The position numbers were made by a program, and so were the translations under genes. From Auriscalpium vulgare (taxonomy: Eukaryota; Basidiomycota; Agaricomycetes; Russulales; Auriscalpiaceae), in NCBI GenBank assembly GCA_019915015.1, contig JAHBBC010000016.1, positions 124,001-188,000 of the forward strand: DNA of 64,000 nt, in the 5' to 3' direction. Of this stretch, positions 1 through 12,224 are shown one piece after another. The notes below the pieces were generated by a model. It was not told the origin of the DNA. It did no database searches and saw nothing but the letters and a program-made list of their open reading frames with translations. Positions within the stretch are counted from its first letter, which is position 1. Each line of letters begins with the position of its first letter.

Positions 1-568
1 TCCCTGATCGATCATGCAGTAATCCCCAAAGCTCTAGTGATCTTCCATCGAGCGTGGTCGGGCCCCCGCCCGGATGGAAGACAAAGACTCACAAGCGGTT
101 CATATCCAAAGACCGGCAGTTGCTTCAGCAAATGGAAGATGCATTCCGACGCGGACCGCTAGCTCGTGAGCAGCTTCTGTCTCCATTTGTTTTTCAGCCG
201 ACTCACGGCAGATGCATCTAGTCGAGGAAGCGTCGACAAACCTCAGGCGACATTTCTCCTCGCGCTCGGCTGCCCTCCTCGTGCCCCTCAATCGCTATTT
301 GAATACGCTCATTCCCTCGCCCGCCGAAACAATCCGTACACCGTCCGTCACCGCACGCCTCAAGCCCTTCAATAACAACAATTTCTTGGCCTCGTTGAAG
401 ACGCATGGTGCGGTCCTTCCTTTCCGCTCGGCACAAAAGCAGCGTCTATTCTACGAGCGATGGTTGCGAACGCCGGCGTTCGGCCTCTGGCTCGCACGTC
501 AAGAAGAGGTCGTCGAACGGGTGTTGGCAGAAAAACGGACAACACGCGCGTCGACGCCGTCGGCATGA
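1..568 (+). CDS. DENND6-like DENN-domain protein, 3' end (partial)
   Basis: Only the C-terminal part of the gene is in the window. The frame is open from base 3 to 165. A candidate intron at 166-197 (GTGAGC...TTTTCAG) joins it in frame to an exon at 198-568 ending in TGA. The joined residues include FISKDRQLLQQM, NLRRHF, PLNRYLNTLIP, LASLKTHG and FYERWLRTPAFGLWL. This order matches what I recall of the C-terminus of DENND6/FAM116 proteins, which are Rab guanine-nucleotide exchange factors in vesicle trafficking. The intron would be only 32 nt, below the 48-60 nt usual here, but the next AG does not keep the frame. Family assignment is from remembered motif order, not a search. Confidence 0.68.
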
Positions 569-2551
569 GCATCATGTCGGCGATAACATATCGCTCTTGT
601 TGAATATACCCACCGCTATTTCTGCCGAAAACGTCCAGAGATATTTGGGCGGCAGCAGCGCACCAGCAAATTCTTCTGGCGCAAAAAGAGACTCTAAAAC
701 GTTGATTGGGCGCCAGGAAATTGTACGTCGACTTCATCTCCGACTTGCTCTACCGAGATCAGCAGGTCACACCCGTCGGTGAAGTATACGGAGGTTTCCT
801 GGCCCGGGTCAGGAGGCGCTGACCCGTTTGCTGGACCCGGCGTACTCGGCAGGGCCCTGATCAATCTTATCAGTTATGCCGTTGCATATAGCATGATAGG
901 GTGCGTTCCGGCTTATTTCACCGGCCACGCAATTCCCACTGCTGTTGGGCTCGCCTGAGTCGAGATGCTCATCCCGCTGGGTTCCGCTGTTCTCGCCGCC
1001 GCCGACAAAGACGGATCGGCGGGCAACATGCGAAGAGTCCTCGCGCGGACGCCGCGCTGCAGGCTCGCGTCTCAGATTCTCGAGGTTTTTAGACCTGTCA
1101 TGGGTCTGCGAGGACGTGCGGCCTCTAGCCCGTATGGCGAGAGCTACGCCGCTGGATTGGTCGCTGTCACGGCCCCCCGCGTCCTGTCAGCTGTCCGCCG
1201 GGTCTGCTGTAAAGGCTTACTATGGTGGGATACGGTCTGTGTACTGCATCAGAAGCCACGTTTTTCGGGTTGCTGATAGTTGCGACTGCAAACGAGCTAA
1301 GGGTGCCTGCTCCACATCCACGCTGTCTCAGGCATTTTCTTGTGAAGACGACGTAGGTGGGGGGTCTGAGGTCATATCACAACCTGCATACATTGCGATC
1401 CCCCGAGCGCTTTTCAGGGCCGGCCGGACCACAATACAACGGTGGGTACGTCAATTCTTCTTGATGGCGACTTACAGAACGCCCCTGCAGGACTGTCTCC
1501 TCAAAGTGGGGTCGGCCCTGAAAGTACTCTCCGCCCGACCATCGCGCTTTTTGCCCACTCATTCCTCATCGCAGCCAGCCTCGAGGACATGACACGAAGC
1601 GGTCATCTCCATGCAGGAGGGACTGAGCGCCGAAACCTAGAGCGCCGGGTTCGTCGCGGTCACGAGATTTCTACTAGTGTCAACTTTCCTCCAGACTTGG
1701 CGTTTAACGTTAGCTTGACATGGACATATCGCCTTGTCGACTACTCGCCTTCCGAACAAGAATCTTGGTATGCCCCACAAAACATGCTTCCCAACGGCTG
1801 ACCACGCCTCGTGCGGATTCCCCGTTCCTGCACCCCGACTGTCCTTGCTTCTATCAAGATCCTGATCCTTGTCAGGTCCCGTTCAGTAATCCAGGCTACC
1901 TCCGCGCAGCCTCGGTCAGTCCTCTTTATACCTCTCCATACCTATCGCTCGAATCAATGAAACACCATATACGAAGGGTTCGAGAAGATTGGCTCGCTAG
2001 AGACTTTTGCCAAGAGTGCGGGGCCCGGGCTAGATCTAGAGCGGAGCAAACATTTCTCGTCAACCCACCAGAAGACATCAAACCACGAAGATCGATGCTC
2101 GTTACTGTAGCAATAGTTCTAGATTACTTCCCCAGAACCGTTCCGTTGCAATTCCGTACCAGCAGTTTGAGCGATCAATTTCGATGCAGGACCATGATGA
2201 CGAAGACACCATAATCACAATATTTCATTCGTAATCTAACGCATCTGCTGCAGGATGAGGGTAGGAAAATACTACAAAGCGTACACTTTAGGAACATTAG
2301 GTAGGGGTGGGGGGAGGCAGGGCGACCAGGCGGTCTCTATAGCTAGAGGGCGTCCCGGGCAGGCTATGAAACAATCGTGCTGGTAATACAAAATGCATCG
2401 GCGTTCAGCGGCCGCCTTCGTTTTGATTTCGTCTTCTTCCAATTTATCTTCCTGTCTTGCGTTATGATCGTATCTCGCAGCACATTCACTCGAACACGGG
2501 GGTATCAAACATGCCCTCGGGATCTGCAGGGCGGCTGTCAGCGACGAGGTC
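569..2551. other. Intergenic, no gene recognised
   Basis: This is the stretch between the DENND6-like gene and the 3' end of the phosphoketolase gene. Several frames of 60-215 codons are open, but they overlap each other, lack splice-supported extension and show no domain I recognise. I read it as 3' flanking and intergenic DNA for the two genes facing each other here. Confidence 0.5.
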
Positions 2552-5346
2552 TCACAACAAGTGGTAACAGCGGTCCGCACCTTTTCCGAACTCGTAGATG
2601 TAGTCCCTGTCCTTCTGCGCGAGGTGCATGAAGAAGGTCGCAAGCTGGTGCGACTCCGCCTGGATCTTGGGGTTGTGCAGCGCTCCGCCGCGCACGGCTG
2701 CAGCCGCGATGTCGTACCGCGACGTGTGGTTGGCAATCATCATCTGCCGCTCACATCAGCATCGCCACAGCCTAGCAACACATGAAACAAGACACTCACG
2801 TCGAACGGGCTCGTCGTCGTGCCCTCCTCGCGGTACCCCTCGATCGAGACGCGCTCCAAGTTCCGGCGGCCGAACAGGAGGCCCTTGAGCTCGATCGGGT
2901 ACCCGTGGTAGTTGATGTGCACCGCGCGGTCCTTCGTGAACAGCGAGTCGAAGTCTTCGTCCGAGAGCGCGTGCGGGTGCGAGCCCCACGGTCCAACGAT
3001 CATCAGATCCGTCACGTTCACGACGCGAACGCGCAGCGCGGGCGCGTGCTTGCGCAGGAGCGCCGCGGCGGCGATGACCTCGAAGGTGACTTCCACGCCG
3101 ATGCCGACGAGTACGACATCGGGGTCGACGCCGTCATCGACGGACGCGAACTTCCAGATGGAGGCGCCGGCGATGCAGTGCTGTGTAGAATGGAGGGTCA
3201 GCGTGGCGTCAAACGGAGGCAAGGCGAAACGTACGCGGTCGGCCTCCTCGGCGGAGAGCCACACGGGCGTGGGCTGCTTGGACCCAACCATCAGGTTGAT
3301 GTAGTCCTTCGCGCGCAAGCAATGCGCCATCGTGCTCAGGAAGCAGTTGGCGTCGGGCGGGAGGTACACGCGCGCTGCGGCGGGCTTGAGGTTGAGCACC
3401 GCGCCGATGAAGGCGGGATTCTGGTGCGAGAAGCCATTGTGCTCCTGGCGCGTCCAAGTGCTTGTCTCGACGTAGTTGAGCGAGCCGACTGATTGGCGCC
3501 ATGTCGTCTCCTTCGCCATTTTGACGAACTTGGAGTACTGCACCATCATTGTCTGGGTGATGCCTAGGAACGCCTCGTACGAGGGGAAGAGGCCCGTGCG
3601 ACCGGTGAGCGTGTAGCCTTGGAGCATCGCCTGGCAGGTGTGCTCGGAGAGAATTTCGACGACGCGGCCGCCGCGCGCGCGAGAGGCGACATCCCACTGG
3701 AAGTTGCGCTGTGAGTCGCGCAGAACGGCGTCGAGCTTGTTGGAGACGAGCTCGTCGGGAGAGAAGATACGGAAGTCCTTAGCGTTCCTAGAAGCCACTG
3801 AGTACGTCCGCAACTAGCGACAGAGGAGGGGATGTACCGCTCAACAACATCATGCAGGAATTCGCCGACCACCTTCATGCAGCTTGCTTGCGTTCCTTTT
3901 TCTACAACCATGTTCTTCCAGTCTGGGACGTCCAGCGGAACGTATGCGGCATTCGACTCCTTGCGCTGGCCTAGCTTCTTCGCGTCGTCGTCGGGGATGA
4001 TGCTGAGGATCTCCTCAACAGGCACACCGTCCCTGTCGAAGAGCTCGCCGGCCTTGTATGAATTCAGCCACTGGCCAAGCGCGGAGAGTTGCTCAGGATC
4101 GTTCTTAGCCTCTGGCAGAGGGACCTGATGGGAATGGAACGAGCCCTCGATGAACTCGCCACGGAAGGACTTGGGTCCACCCCAGCCCTTGGGCGTGCGC
4201 AGAATGAGCACGGGCCAGCGAGGCTTGACGATGGGGTTCCCGCTGCGAGCGGCCTTCTGGATCTTGTGGATCTCGGCGATGGCCCACTCCATAGACGCAG
4301 CAAGGTCCTGATCGATGTTGTCGAGATCCTCGACAAAGCGGACTTGGTAGCCGTAGCCGCTTTAGGTGCAGATGAGTTTAGCCTGAATACTAAGTCAGAA
4401 GCGGACTGCAGAGATGTTGACTTGCCTGAAGAGTGCTGTCAACTCCTTGTCGTCCATAGTTCCGTAGATGGTGCGCTCTGAGATCTTGAACCCGTTGACG
4501 TGTACGATTGGCAGGACGGCGCCTGACTCGGCCGGGTCGATGTACTTGTACGCGTGCCATGCGCTGCATTTTCGAGTAAGTCGCTAAGTATATGCACCAA
4601 ACATATGCACTCACGTCGCGGTTGGACCAGTCTCTGCCTCTCCGTCACCGACAACGCAAGCGACGATGAGGTCTGGCTTGTCCATGATGGCGCCAAAAGA
4701 CACGCCAAGGGCATATCCGAGCTCGCCACCTTCGTGGACACTTCCTGGGGTCTGGGCATTAATGTGGCTGCAAAAGGTATAAGCATATACCCGCAGAAAG
4801 CACGTGAAAAGAGCATACCTGGGGAAGCCTCCGGGGATGGAGAAGGAAGCGATGAGCTTCTCGAGGCCAGCCTTGTCGCGGGTGTAAGGCGGGATGTACG
4901 GAGAGAGAGAGTTCTCGAGCCAAAGGCAAGACAGAATGGCTGGTGCGCCGTGTCCGGGGCCGACGACGTAGAGCGCGTCCTGGCCCGTGTTCCGGATGAT
5001 ACGGTTAAGGTGGGCATAGACCATGACCAGGCCGGGGCAGGTGCCCCAGTGGCCAAGGAGACGGAACTTGATATCATCTGGTGATAACTTGCGCTCGAGC
5101 AGCTGGTTGTCCTTGAGGAATATCATCGCTGCCCCGCAGCTGTGAGCAGAAGGCGGTCAAAGCAGAGAGAGGACGCTCACCCGCTGCGATAAAGTCCGCC
5201 GCGCGGCGGAAGGCCTGGACGGCATGGAGATCCTTGGGCGAAAGGTAGTTGTTTATGTCTAACTGAACGCGGTAGGAGAGAATGGAGTCCGGGAGTTGGG
5301 AGGGATCTGGGGGCGGGTTGGGTGAGGCGAGTTCTTGTCCAGGCAT
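2552..5346 (-). CDS. XFP: Xylulose-5-phosphate/fructose-6-phosphate phosphoketolase
   Basis: This thiamine-diphosphate enzyme splits xylulose-5-P or fructose-6-P with phosphate into acetyl phosphate plus glyceraldehyde-3-P or erythrose-4-P, in the cytosol. Eight exons (minus order): 5346-5181, 5128-4819, 4767-4615, 4563-4426, 4359-3838, 3787-3235, 3180-2800, 2743-2552. They total 2415 nt, giving 804 residues, normal for the family. Diagnostic motifs are GHWGTCPGL near residue 80, HEGGELGY (family signature), GDGEAETGPTA (cofactor binding), KGWGGP, FRIFSPDE and FSHQNP. Intron 4 (4360-4425) starts with GC rather than GT, and the intron at 3788-3837 restores VERNAKDFRIF. The start is the first Met before the conserved N-terminus; a TATA-like CTATAAAG lies about 58 bp upstream. 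The gene is head-to-head with acetate kinase, its pathway partner. Confidence 0.96.
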
Positions 5347-6297
5347 GCTGGTGAGTGTGTATGAAGATGAAGATGGGGGAGGGCAACAGGGAACTGGCAC
5401 GCCTTTATAGGCGCACGGTCGGCCGGAATGTATGCGATCATGGTGACTTGGTATTCGCTCAGCTGGGGAGCGGGAGGATGGAGCCGTTCTGGTGGCAGGA
5501 CCCCGAGCCGTCCTCGTCCCCACGCATCTTCCGCGTCGTCCCCCAAGCGTCTTCCCGCTCCTCGTCGTCAAATAAATTCACTGAAGGACACACTCGACCG
5601 CTTCCTTCAATCGATCGCCTTCAGTGCGCTCCTCAATTGGCCACTCGACGGGCGTGCATTGACAGATGGGTGTGGTGACGGGGGGCCGCACGGTGTGGGT
5701 CTCGATGACGTCTAGACTCCTCCCCTCCCCAGCGGCCTTTCGACTCGAGCTCGACATCGACCACAACCAGGAGACCCCGCATTCCGTGCTGCCAGTGCTC
5801 AGCTGATCCCGCTCGTGGTCTGGATTCGCTGCGCGCCCGCTCAGCAAAACCTTCATTGCTGTCTGCCGGGTCTGGATTATCTTGTCGACGCCATGCCACC
5901 TGCTCATCTTTCGCGTTCCAGATTTTGGCATTTGTCAAAAAGGCTGAACCCCGCCAGTCAGGTGGGCACCGGTTCTTCTACAACGGCGGCGTCGACCGTC
6001 TCGACCGCCTGAGCCAATTACTGGCCTCTGCCGGATCTTTCAACCTGGCGTAATTTCTATCTCGAGCGCGCCCCGCGTCGTCCGAACTGCATACTTACAC
6101 ACCTCCCAAACATCTAGACTCTGCACCGCGACTGTGCGCGACGCGTCCGATACTCGTCCGACGCGCTCTAGGTTTTGTTGCCCGACTGACGTTCGCCCGC
6201 TTTTTCAAGAGCTTTTCCCGTTCACATCTGTAGGTCCAAACCTACCCCTGATCCCTCAGTATACACCACCCTAGTTGGTCTCCACGCGAGTACCATC
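5347..6297. promoter_or_regulatory. Shared divergent promoter of phosphoketolase and acetate kinase
   Basis: About 950 bp separate the two start codons and hold no credible coding exon. It contains the TATA box of the minus-strand gene and, near 5705-5735, a run of CTCCCC-like motifs resembling carbon-catabolite repressor (CreA/Mig1) sites. That resemblance is only by eye. Because the two enzymes act in sequence, joint control from this region is a reasonable inference. Confidence 0.5.
5404..5409 (-). promoter_or_regulatory. TATA box of the phosphoketolase gene
   Basis: TATAAA on the minus strand lies 58 bp upstream of the phosphoketolase ATG at 5346, a sensible distance for a fungal core promoter with a short leader. 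Confidence 0.55.
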
Positions 6298-7784
6298 ATG
6301 TTCACTTTTCCTGCAGAGGCAGCCGCCATGGCAGAAGCTCCGGCCTCGCGGACAGGGCTCATCCTTGCCGTGAACGCTGGCTCTTCATCTCTCAAAATCT
6401 CGCTTTACCGGCTCTCTTCCGAAACAGAGTCGCCCGTAAACCTCCTCCTAACGTCTTCCATCTCCTCCATTTCCACACCGAATCCCACATTCTCCTTTTC
6501 CACCGAGTCTCACCCCACGGGGAAGAACGTCAAGGACGCCGAGACGGCGGACATCAAAGACCACGCGTCCGCGTTCGCGTACTTCCTCGACTACCTGGAG
6601 AGAGAGGCCAACATCCACCGCGAGCAGATCGTACATGTGTGCCATCGCATCGTGCACGGGGGCGATTATTACAAGCCTGTCATCATCACCGAGGACACAT
6701 ACCACCACATCGAACGCCTGACTGACCTCGCGCCGCTGTACGTGCCCATTTCCCTGCATATATATGCGCACTCAAGGGAGCTCACGCTGTGGCGCAGACA
6801 CAACGGACCCGCGTTGAGCGTGATCGAGGCATGCCTCGAGTCGCTCAAGCACGCGAACGCGATCGCGTACTTCGACACTGCGTTCCACCATCACATCCCT
6901 AAGCACATCTGGTCCTACGCGATTGACCCGAAGATCGCACAGGACAAGGGCCTGCGAAAATACGGCTTTCACGGGCTCAGCTGTGCGTCCGGTCTCTCCT
7001 CTCAGCCCTGCTCTACTCACCCGCACCCGCAGACGCGTTCATTCTGCGCACGGTGTCGCAGTTCCTGAAGAAGGATGAGGCGCAGACAAACCTGATCGTT
7101 CTGCACCTCGGCTCGGGCGCATCGGTCTGCGCGATCCGAGGTGGCACGTCGCTCGACACGAGCATGGGGCTCACGCCCGTCGAGGGCCTCCCCGGCGCGA
7201 CGCGCTCCGGCGCGATCGACCCGACGCTCATCTTCCACTACACGCACCGCGCGGGGCACATCACGCACGAGAAGACCGGCGCGCGCAACGTCGACATCAC
7301 CGAGGCGGAGACGATTCTGAACAAGAAGGCCGGGTGGCGTGCGCTTGTCGGCACGACCGACTTCGCGGAGGTCACGCGGCAGCGCGCGACGAACCCGAAT
7401 GCGGAGCTCGCGTTCAACATCTTCACGGACCGCTTGATCAGTTTTGTGGGTGCGTACTTCACGAAGCTCGGCGGGCAGGTCGACGCCCTTGTGTTCTCGG
7501 GTGGCATCGGCGAGCGCTCCGTCGAACTGCGCCGCGAGGTGGTCGAGCGTACCACGTGTCTCGGCTTCAAGCTCGATGATGGGAAGAATGAGGCTGTGGC
7601 GGGAGAAGAGGGTGAGGTGGTGCAGATTGGGGGTGGCGAGGGGGAGAAGGGGAGGAAGGTGCTGGTATGCAGGACGGACGAGCAGGTGAGATTCTTCTTC
7701 GCAATTTCCAGAGTCGCCTGTTGACGATGTGTGTAGTTTGAGATGGCACGCTCGTGTGCGCTCGAGGAGAAGTTCTGGAAATGA
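6298..7784 (+). CDS. ACK: Acetate kinase
   Basis: It converts acetyl phosphate and ADP to acetate and ATP (reversible), completing the phosphoketolase route. Three exons, 6298-6982, 7033-7685 and 7737-7784, total 1386 nt (461 residues). The splices restore GFHGLSYAF and DEQFEMARS. Conserved elements in order are VNAGSSSLK near residue 24, HRIVHGG, FDTAFHHHIP, KYGFHGLS, HLGSGASV, MGLTPVEGLPGATRSGAID and VFSGGIGERS, covering both actin-like ATPase lobes. A second in-frame Met at 6328 sits closer to the conserved N-terminus and could be the start instead. A loop before the C-terminus, rich in Glu and Gly (near 7590-7650), is probably a lineage insertion. The gene is divergent from phosphoketolase with ~950 bp between. 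Confidence 0.96.
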
Positions 7785-8678
7785 ACGAACACTGCAGAGA
7801 TACTGTAGCTGGATGGAAGAATCATTGTATCGAAAGGAGATGAACTTTGTAGCCTTGTATAATTCTGTGTAATATTCGCAACAAATATTGTTGCTTGTTA
7901 ACGCGGCCTGTATGGGTCCTTGTTGGAAGCTATACGGTCTGCGCACCATTACCAGAGTAGACGTTGACATTCAACGGTCAACCCCGAGGATCGCAAGTAA
8001 TGCGCTTTGGACTAAAGGAGAAGAGGCGACGACTGAGGCTCGACTCTGGCCTCGGGGAGACACAATATCGTCACGTGTACCCAAGCGCAAGTGTGGCCCC
8101 CGAGTTGGCCGAGCGCTGCCAGTGACTAGTGACTCTTCCTCTTATCACTACAACGTGCATCCGCCTCACGCAATTACAGCCGAATGCCACTCAAACTTGC
8201 CGCGCCTCCCTAGGCCTATCACTGGCTTCTCGACCTGTCAAGGAACCGCCCAAGAACACGCACGTCGTCGATCACTCGCCGAGGTGGCTGACCTGCTGTC
8301 CGCCTGGCAGACATCCCGGCCATAACATGTCGGTGGCGAGATGCCTCGTTTTGATGGGTACCCGGCGCGGCATGCTACTGGCGACGTGTTTGCCTCGACA
8401 TCACTGTGTGTAACTGCGCTTTCGTAGCATCTACGAAATACACCGCCTTCTGCAGCCTAGCTCCGAGACTTGTGCGCGTCGCCGCTATCCCGACGCTTGG
8501 CGAGAAGGTGCGAACGTAGTGATACGTTTCTGCGCAGCACGACGTGGTGTTCGGCAATGCAAAATTTGCTCCTCCGGTGGCTTGCCGAAGCAGCGCTTCT
8601 GCCGCTGCACGTTAGCTGCACGTCTCGTGGCTTCCGTGGCGCGCTGCCGATTTCGTGGCGCCACTGGACGCCGTGTCC
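7785..8678. other. Intergenic between acetate kinase and the HLH-like gene
   Basis: No supported exon was found. The region holds the acetate kinase 3' flank, AT-rich around 7840-7900, and the proximal promoter of the next gene. Open frames here are short and mutually overlapping. Confidence 0.5.
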
Positions 8679-8685
8679 TATATAA
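8679..8685 (+). promoter_or_regulatory. TATA box of the 8779 gene
   Basis: TATATAA lies 94-100 bp upstream of the ATG at 8779. This supports a transcription start near 8710 and the placement of the very short first coding exon. Confidence 0.5.
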
Positions 8686-8778
8686 CGGGTGGGTCGTTGG
8701 AGAAGACGACATCACATCCCAACCCATCGCTCGACTACTCGAACACGTCCAATCATCCTCAAGACATCGCCTCCACAC

Positions 8779-10548
8779 ATGGTAAGCCTGCCCTACCGTC
8801 TTTGGAGAAGCCCAGTTCTTGACAAACTCTATTACAGTCGCTATACCAATCGACCCACCCGATTCCTGTGCCTCAAGCTGACAGCTGCAAAACGTTTGCC
8901 AGTGGGTTCGTTATCCTCGTCTTGACTGCGCGTTGCATGTTCTGATATTCCATTCCCAGCGCGGGAAACGAGGACAGCGCAACTCAGTTCAATTTCGCCA
9001 CCGATTCTACCTTTTCAGATGATGACTATCGTTTCATTCCAGAGTTTCCACATGCACCGACAAAAGATCCTCACATGTGGCCCTCACCTTCCCAGTCGCT
9101 CCATTCCGTTAATCCCTATCATCAGTCCGACAACTCTATGTACACGTTCAATCATCCATCGCAGGGCTCTCAACGGATGCCTGGTCTCCCGCCCTACGAA
9201 GAAGCTTGTTTAACGTCGATGGCGTCTCAACCATTCGCATCTGGTGCTTCATCAAATACAAGAGGTCAACCGGGATACTTTCTAGCAATGCAGGACGCAC
9301 CAACGGGATATTATTATTTGCGGCAACCTTCTCAGTCGCCTCCTGTCTATCCCCATCATCATCAGCCAGACAAATCTACGTTTCCGCTCCACGATCTGCC
9401 TCAAGGGATGTCTGGTCCCCCGCCTTACGAAGACGCTGGCTCAGCGCCTCAGTTATATGCCTCTGGCTCTTCATTAAAGGCAAGAGGTCAACCCGGAGAC
9501 TTCCGGGCACCGCACGGCGTGCCAACCGAAGAGTCTCCTACGCGGCAGCCACCTTCCCAGCCATTCCCTGCCACCAATTTCTTAGATTGGCTCGACAACT
9601 CTATGTACAAGTTCGATGGCCCCCAATCGATGCATGGTCCCCCGGCTGACGTAGCCAACGCTAGCTCAGCGCTCCCGGTGCTTCAACCATGTGCCTCTGG
9701 TTCTTCGTCAGAGACAAGAGGCCAACCCAAAGACTATTTGGCGCAGAACGTGCCACCGGAATTCGACTTCACGTCTAGCAATCTGTTGCACTCGTTGTCG
9801 CCTCCCCCCACGGACAGCGCCTCAACACATCACCAATACATGGCCGCGGGATCGACGCCGCGAGTTTTATGCAGCCCTTTAGCAGGTTCTTCTCATTATA
9901 ACCAAACGAGCGAGCAAGACGGGCTAGCCGATCGCAATGACCAGTCAACTTTCTCCAGTGCCCAATCTCCGGTGCCCGGAAATCGGAAGGGCGGAAAGAA
10001 GGGTCGGTCGCGAGATGAGAAGAACGCGGTGTTGGCGCAACGTCAGACTGTACATCGTGCCAAGGAGAGCGACGAATATCAGGGTCTGCGTGACTTCCTT
10101 GAACTCGAGAAGGCGACCAAAATCGAAGTATTGAAGATAGGTGCGTCCTTCAAATCGAAGCCTGCTTGCCGTGATGCTGACGATGAAATTGGCTTAGCCT
10201 ACGAACGAATCCAAGCAAAGATATACGAAAAGAAACTCTTGACGGAAGAAAATGAGCATCTTCAAAGAAGTGAGCATCTATATCCAATACACGTACGCAT
10301 TGATGCTAAATACAAAATGTTATCTAGTACGTGTCTATCTACTTACACTGAGGGAGCACCTCCGGAGATGTGTCGAACAAGGAATCGCCCCCACAGACCC
10401 CACCGCCCAACACATTTCTTTGCACGCGCAAGAAAATCGAGGGGCGGGGCCGGTGCTGACCGCACGTAGCCAGGACCGCCAGGACCGCCGCATGGCACCT
10501 TATCACTATAAGCGTAGGCACACACACGTCAACGTAGAAATGTTTTGA
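8779..10548 (+). CDS. Repeat-containing protein with HLH/zipper-like C-terminus
   Basis: Five exons, 8779-8781, 8838-8905, 8960-10140, 10198-10269 and 10328-10548, sum to 1545 nt (514 residues). The first coding exon is the ATG alone, directly followed by GTAAGC. Residues about 85-310 are Pro/Ser/Gln-rich and contain three degenerate repeats of roughly 100 residues, each with a PPYE(E/D)A-type start, an ASG(A/S)SS motif and a RGQP motif. Near residue 370 comes a basic stretch (GRSRDEKN), then AKESDEYQGLRDFL and, across intron 3, TKIEVLKIAYERIQ followed by heptad-like leucines. This resembles a helix-loop-helix with a zipper, suggesting a DNA-binding role, but key residues were not verified. 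The product is otherwise unrecognised. Confidence 0.6.
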
Positions 10549-10910
10549 TGTATTACGACGCGATTTTCTTCTGTCTGCGATGCGCTCGGCAGAGAATGAT
10601 GCAGCTCAAGTTCGAGCGAGGGCTGTGACATGTGATCATGTGATCGATGATCAACAAGGCATGGTCGCGACCGAGCGGAGAAAGTTTCTGTTCGCGATTA
10701 TTATCATCCTCGATGAGTATAACCATGGCCACGCTGTACTGAACTTGGCCATTCCTGAACCAAAGCATCGGCGAGGGTTCGCCTGCCGACTCCAGCTCTC
10801 GTTCATGCACCACGGGGGAATCACAGCCGCCTCCCATGTGCTCACCCGGCGGAATATGCGCCGATCTTCCGCGCGCTCTCGCGCCGCTGTCGCTCGAGCG
10901 GCAGACCTAA

Positions 10911-11421
10911 TACGATGACGAAGTCGCGAATGGTGTCGGTGGTGCTGCCGAACAGATCGCAGTTGGGTGGTTGGAACGTGCGATGGATAACGGTTGGTTC
11001 GATAGAGAAGAGCTGAGCGACGATGAATTCGAGTTCTGGACTCTGCAGCTGCCTTGTAGAGCAGCACGATGTTCTTCCAACTTTATCTTTCCTCCCGGTA
11101 TCATTGAAGTATCGTTGTACTACAGAAGTTGTGCCTCAGGACAGATAAGTGGTAAACGACGATGAGGAGACGTCGGACGGCCGGGGTCTCGGGAGGCTGC
11201 GCGTGGCCGGCATGAGGAAAAGTGTGAGGCTGCGGCGTTAGTGGCATCGGCGTTAACGGAGACTAGACACGGTTGGGAAAACGGGTTGCGCCTTATGATT
11301 ATCGGGTCAAAGCCGCGCGACTACATCGCTCCTACCACACTGCAGAAACATCATGAGTACGTGATCTCTGAAACTTTGTCAATGACTGATAGTGGTGAGT
11401 TTCACGAACACCTGTACTAGC
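10911..11421 (+). CDS. Possible small gene or remnant, unrecognised
   Basis: One reading frame is open across about 510 bp except for a TGA at 11163-11165. A GT-AG segment of 69 nt (GTATCATTGA...GACGATGAG, about 11097-11165) would remove that stop without changing frame. The joined product carries EQIAVGWLERAMDNGWF, REELSDDEFEFW and later RLMIIGSKPRDYIAP. No start or family could be fixed. It could be a short lineage-specific gene, part of a longer one, or chance. Confidence 0.28.
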
Positions 11422-11429
11422 GTGCTCAA

Positions 11430-12100
11430 CCTTCTGATGACGAAGTTCCGTATCTGTTTACTAGCTACTCTTCGGCGGCGGTGACCAGCAAGACAGCCAC
11501 CGATCAAATACTCGCCCGGCCAGTTCAGCAACGCCATATCGCATGTCGCTCATCTCGTGGGGCCTTATTCTTCTTGTGGATCATTCGGCGGTATGGCCGG
11601 CTCTCCTGCGTTCCATGGACACCAGCTCCAGTACCCGGTTGGTACCTGGCGAATGCGTTTTACCCGTCCCTATTCGACCTCGTATACGTTTGGTAGGCTC
11701 CATTGACGTTCTGATCGTGGAGCCCATAGGATCTAGCCCGTGCTCTATCTCCTTTCAGTGCTGTGAAGAAGGCTAGTTGGAATTCAAACCAAGCCTGAAA
11801 CATATATCGCCTGCAAGGTGTCCGTCTTGACTCACGCATTAGCGACCCGCCATTGAAGAAATTTCAGCCACATATGCACCGAACAGTGCTGCATAGGCTG
11901 CGCTGGAGGGGAGGAGTCATGCTGCGCCTCCGAGAGGACCAGCGGGACAGCATACATGCCCGCCTCGACCGCTAGCCACCCATCTCGATCGTCACGCAAA
12001 CGAGTGCCAGCCTCCGCCCAAATCGAGCGGGCAACGACCAAGCTTGACTCTGTTTGGCGTCTCCAGAGTGTATATAAGACAGGTGTTTTGTACGTCAGGG
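11430..12100. other. Intergenic, nothing recognised
   Basis: No exon chain, repeat or RNA gene could be supported. Short frames of 60-77 codons overlap in both directions. Confidence 0.45.
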
Positions 12101-12224
12101 AGGCATGTTGTTCACTTTTTGCCCTCTTTCCCCCCGTCCCTCTCCCTCCTCTCTCATCCCGCTCGTCTACCGCTCACCTCGGCGTCCACTTCCCCACTCT
12201 AAGATGTGCCTCTGCCCTCTGTTA

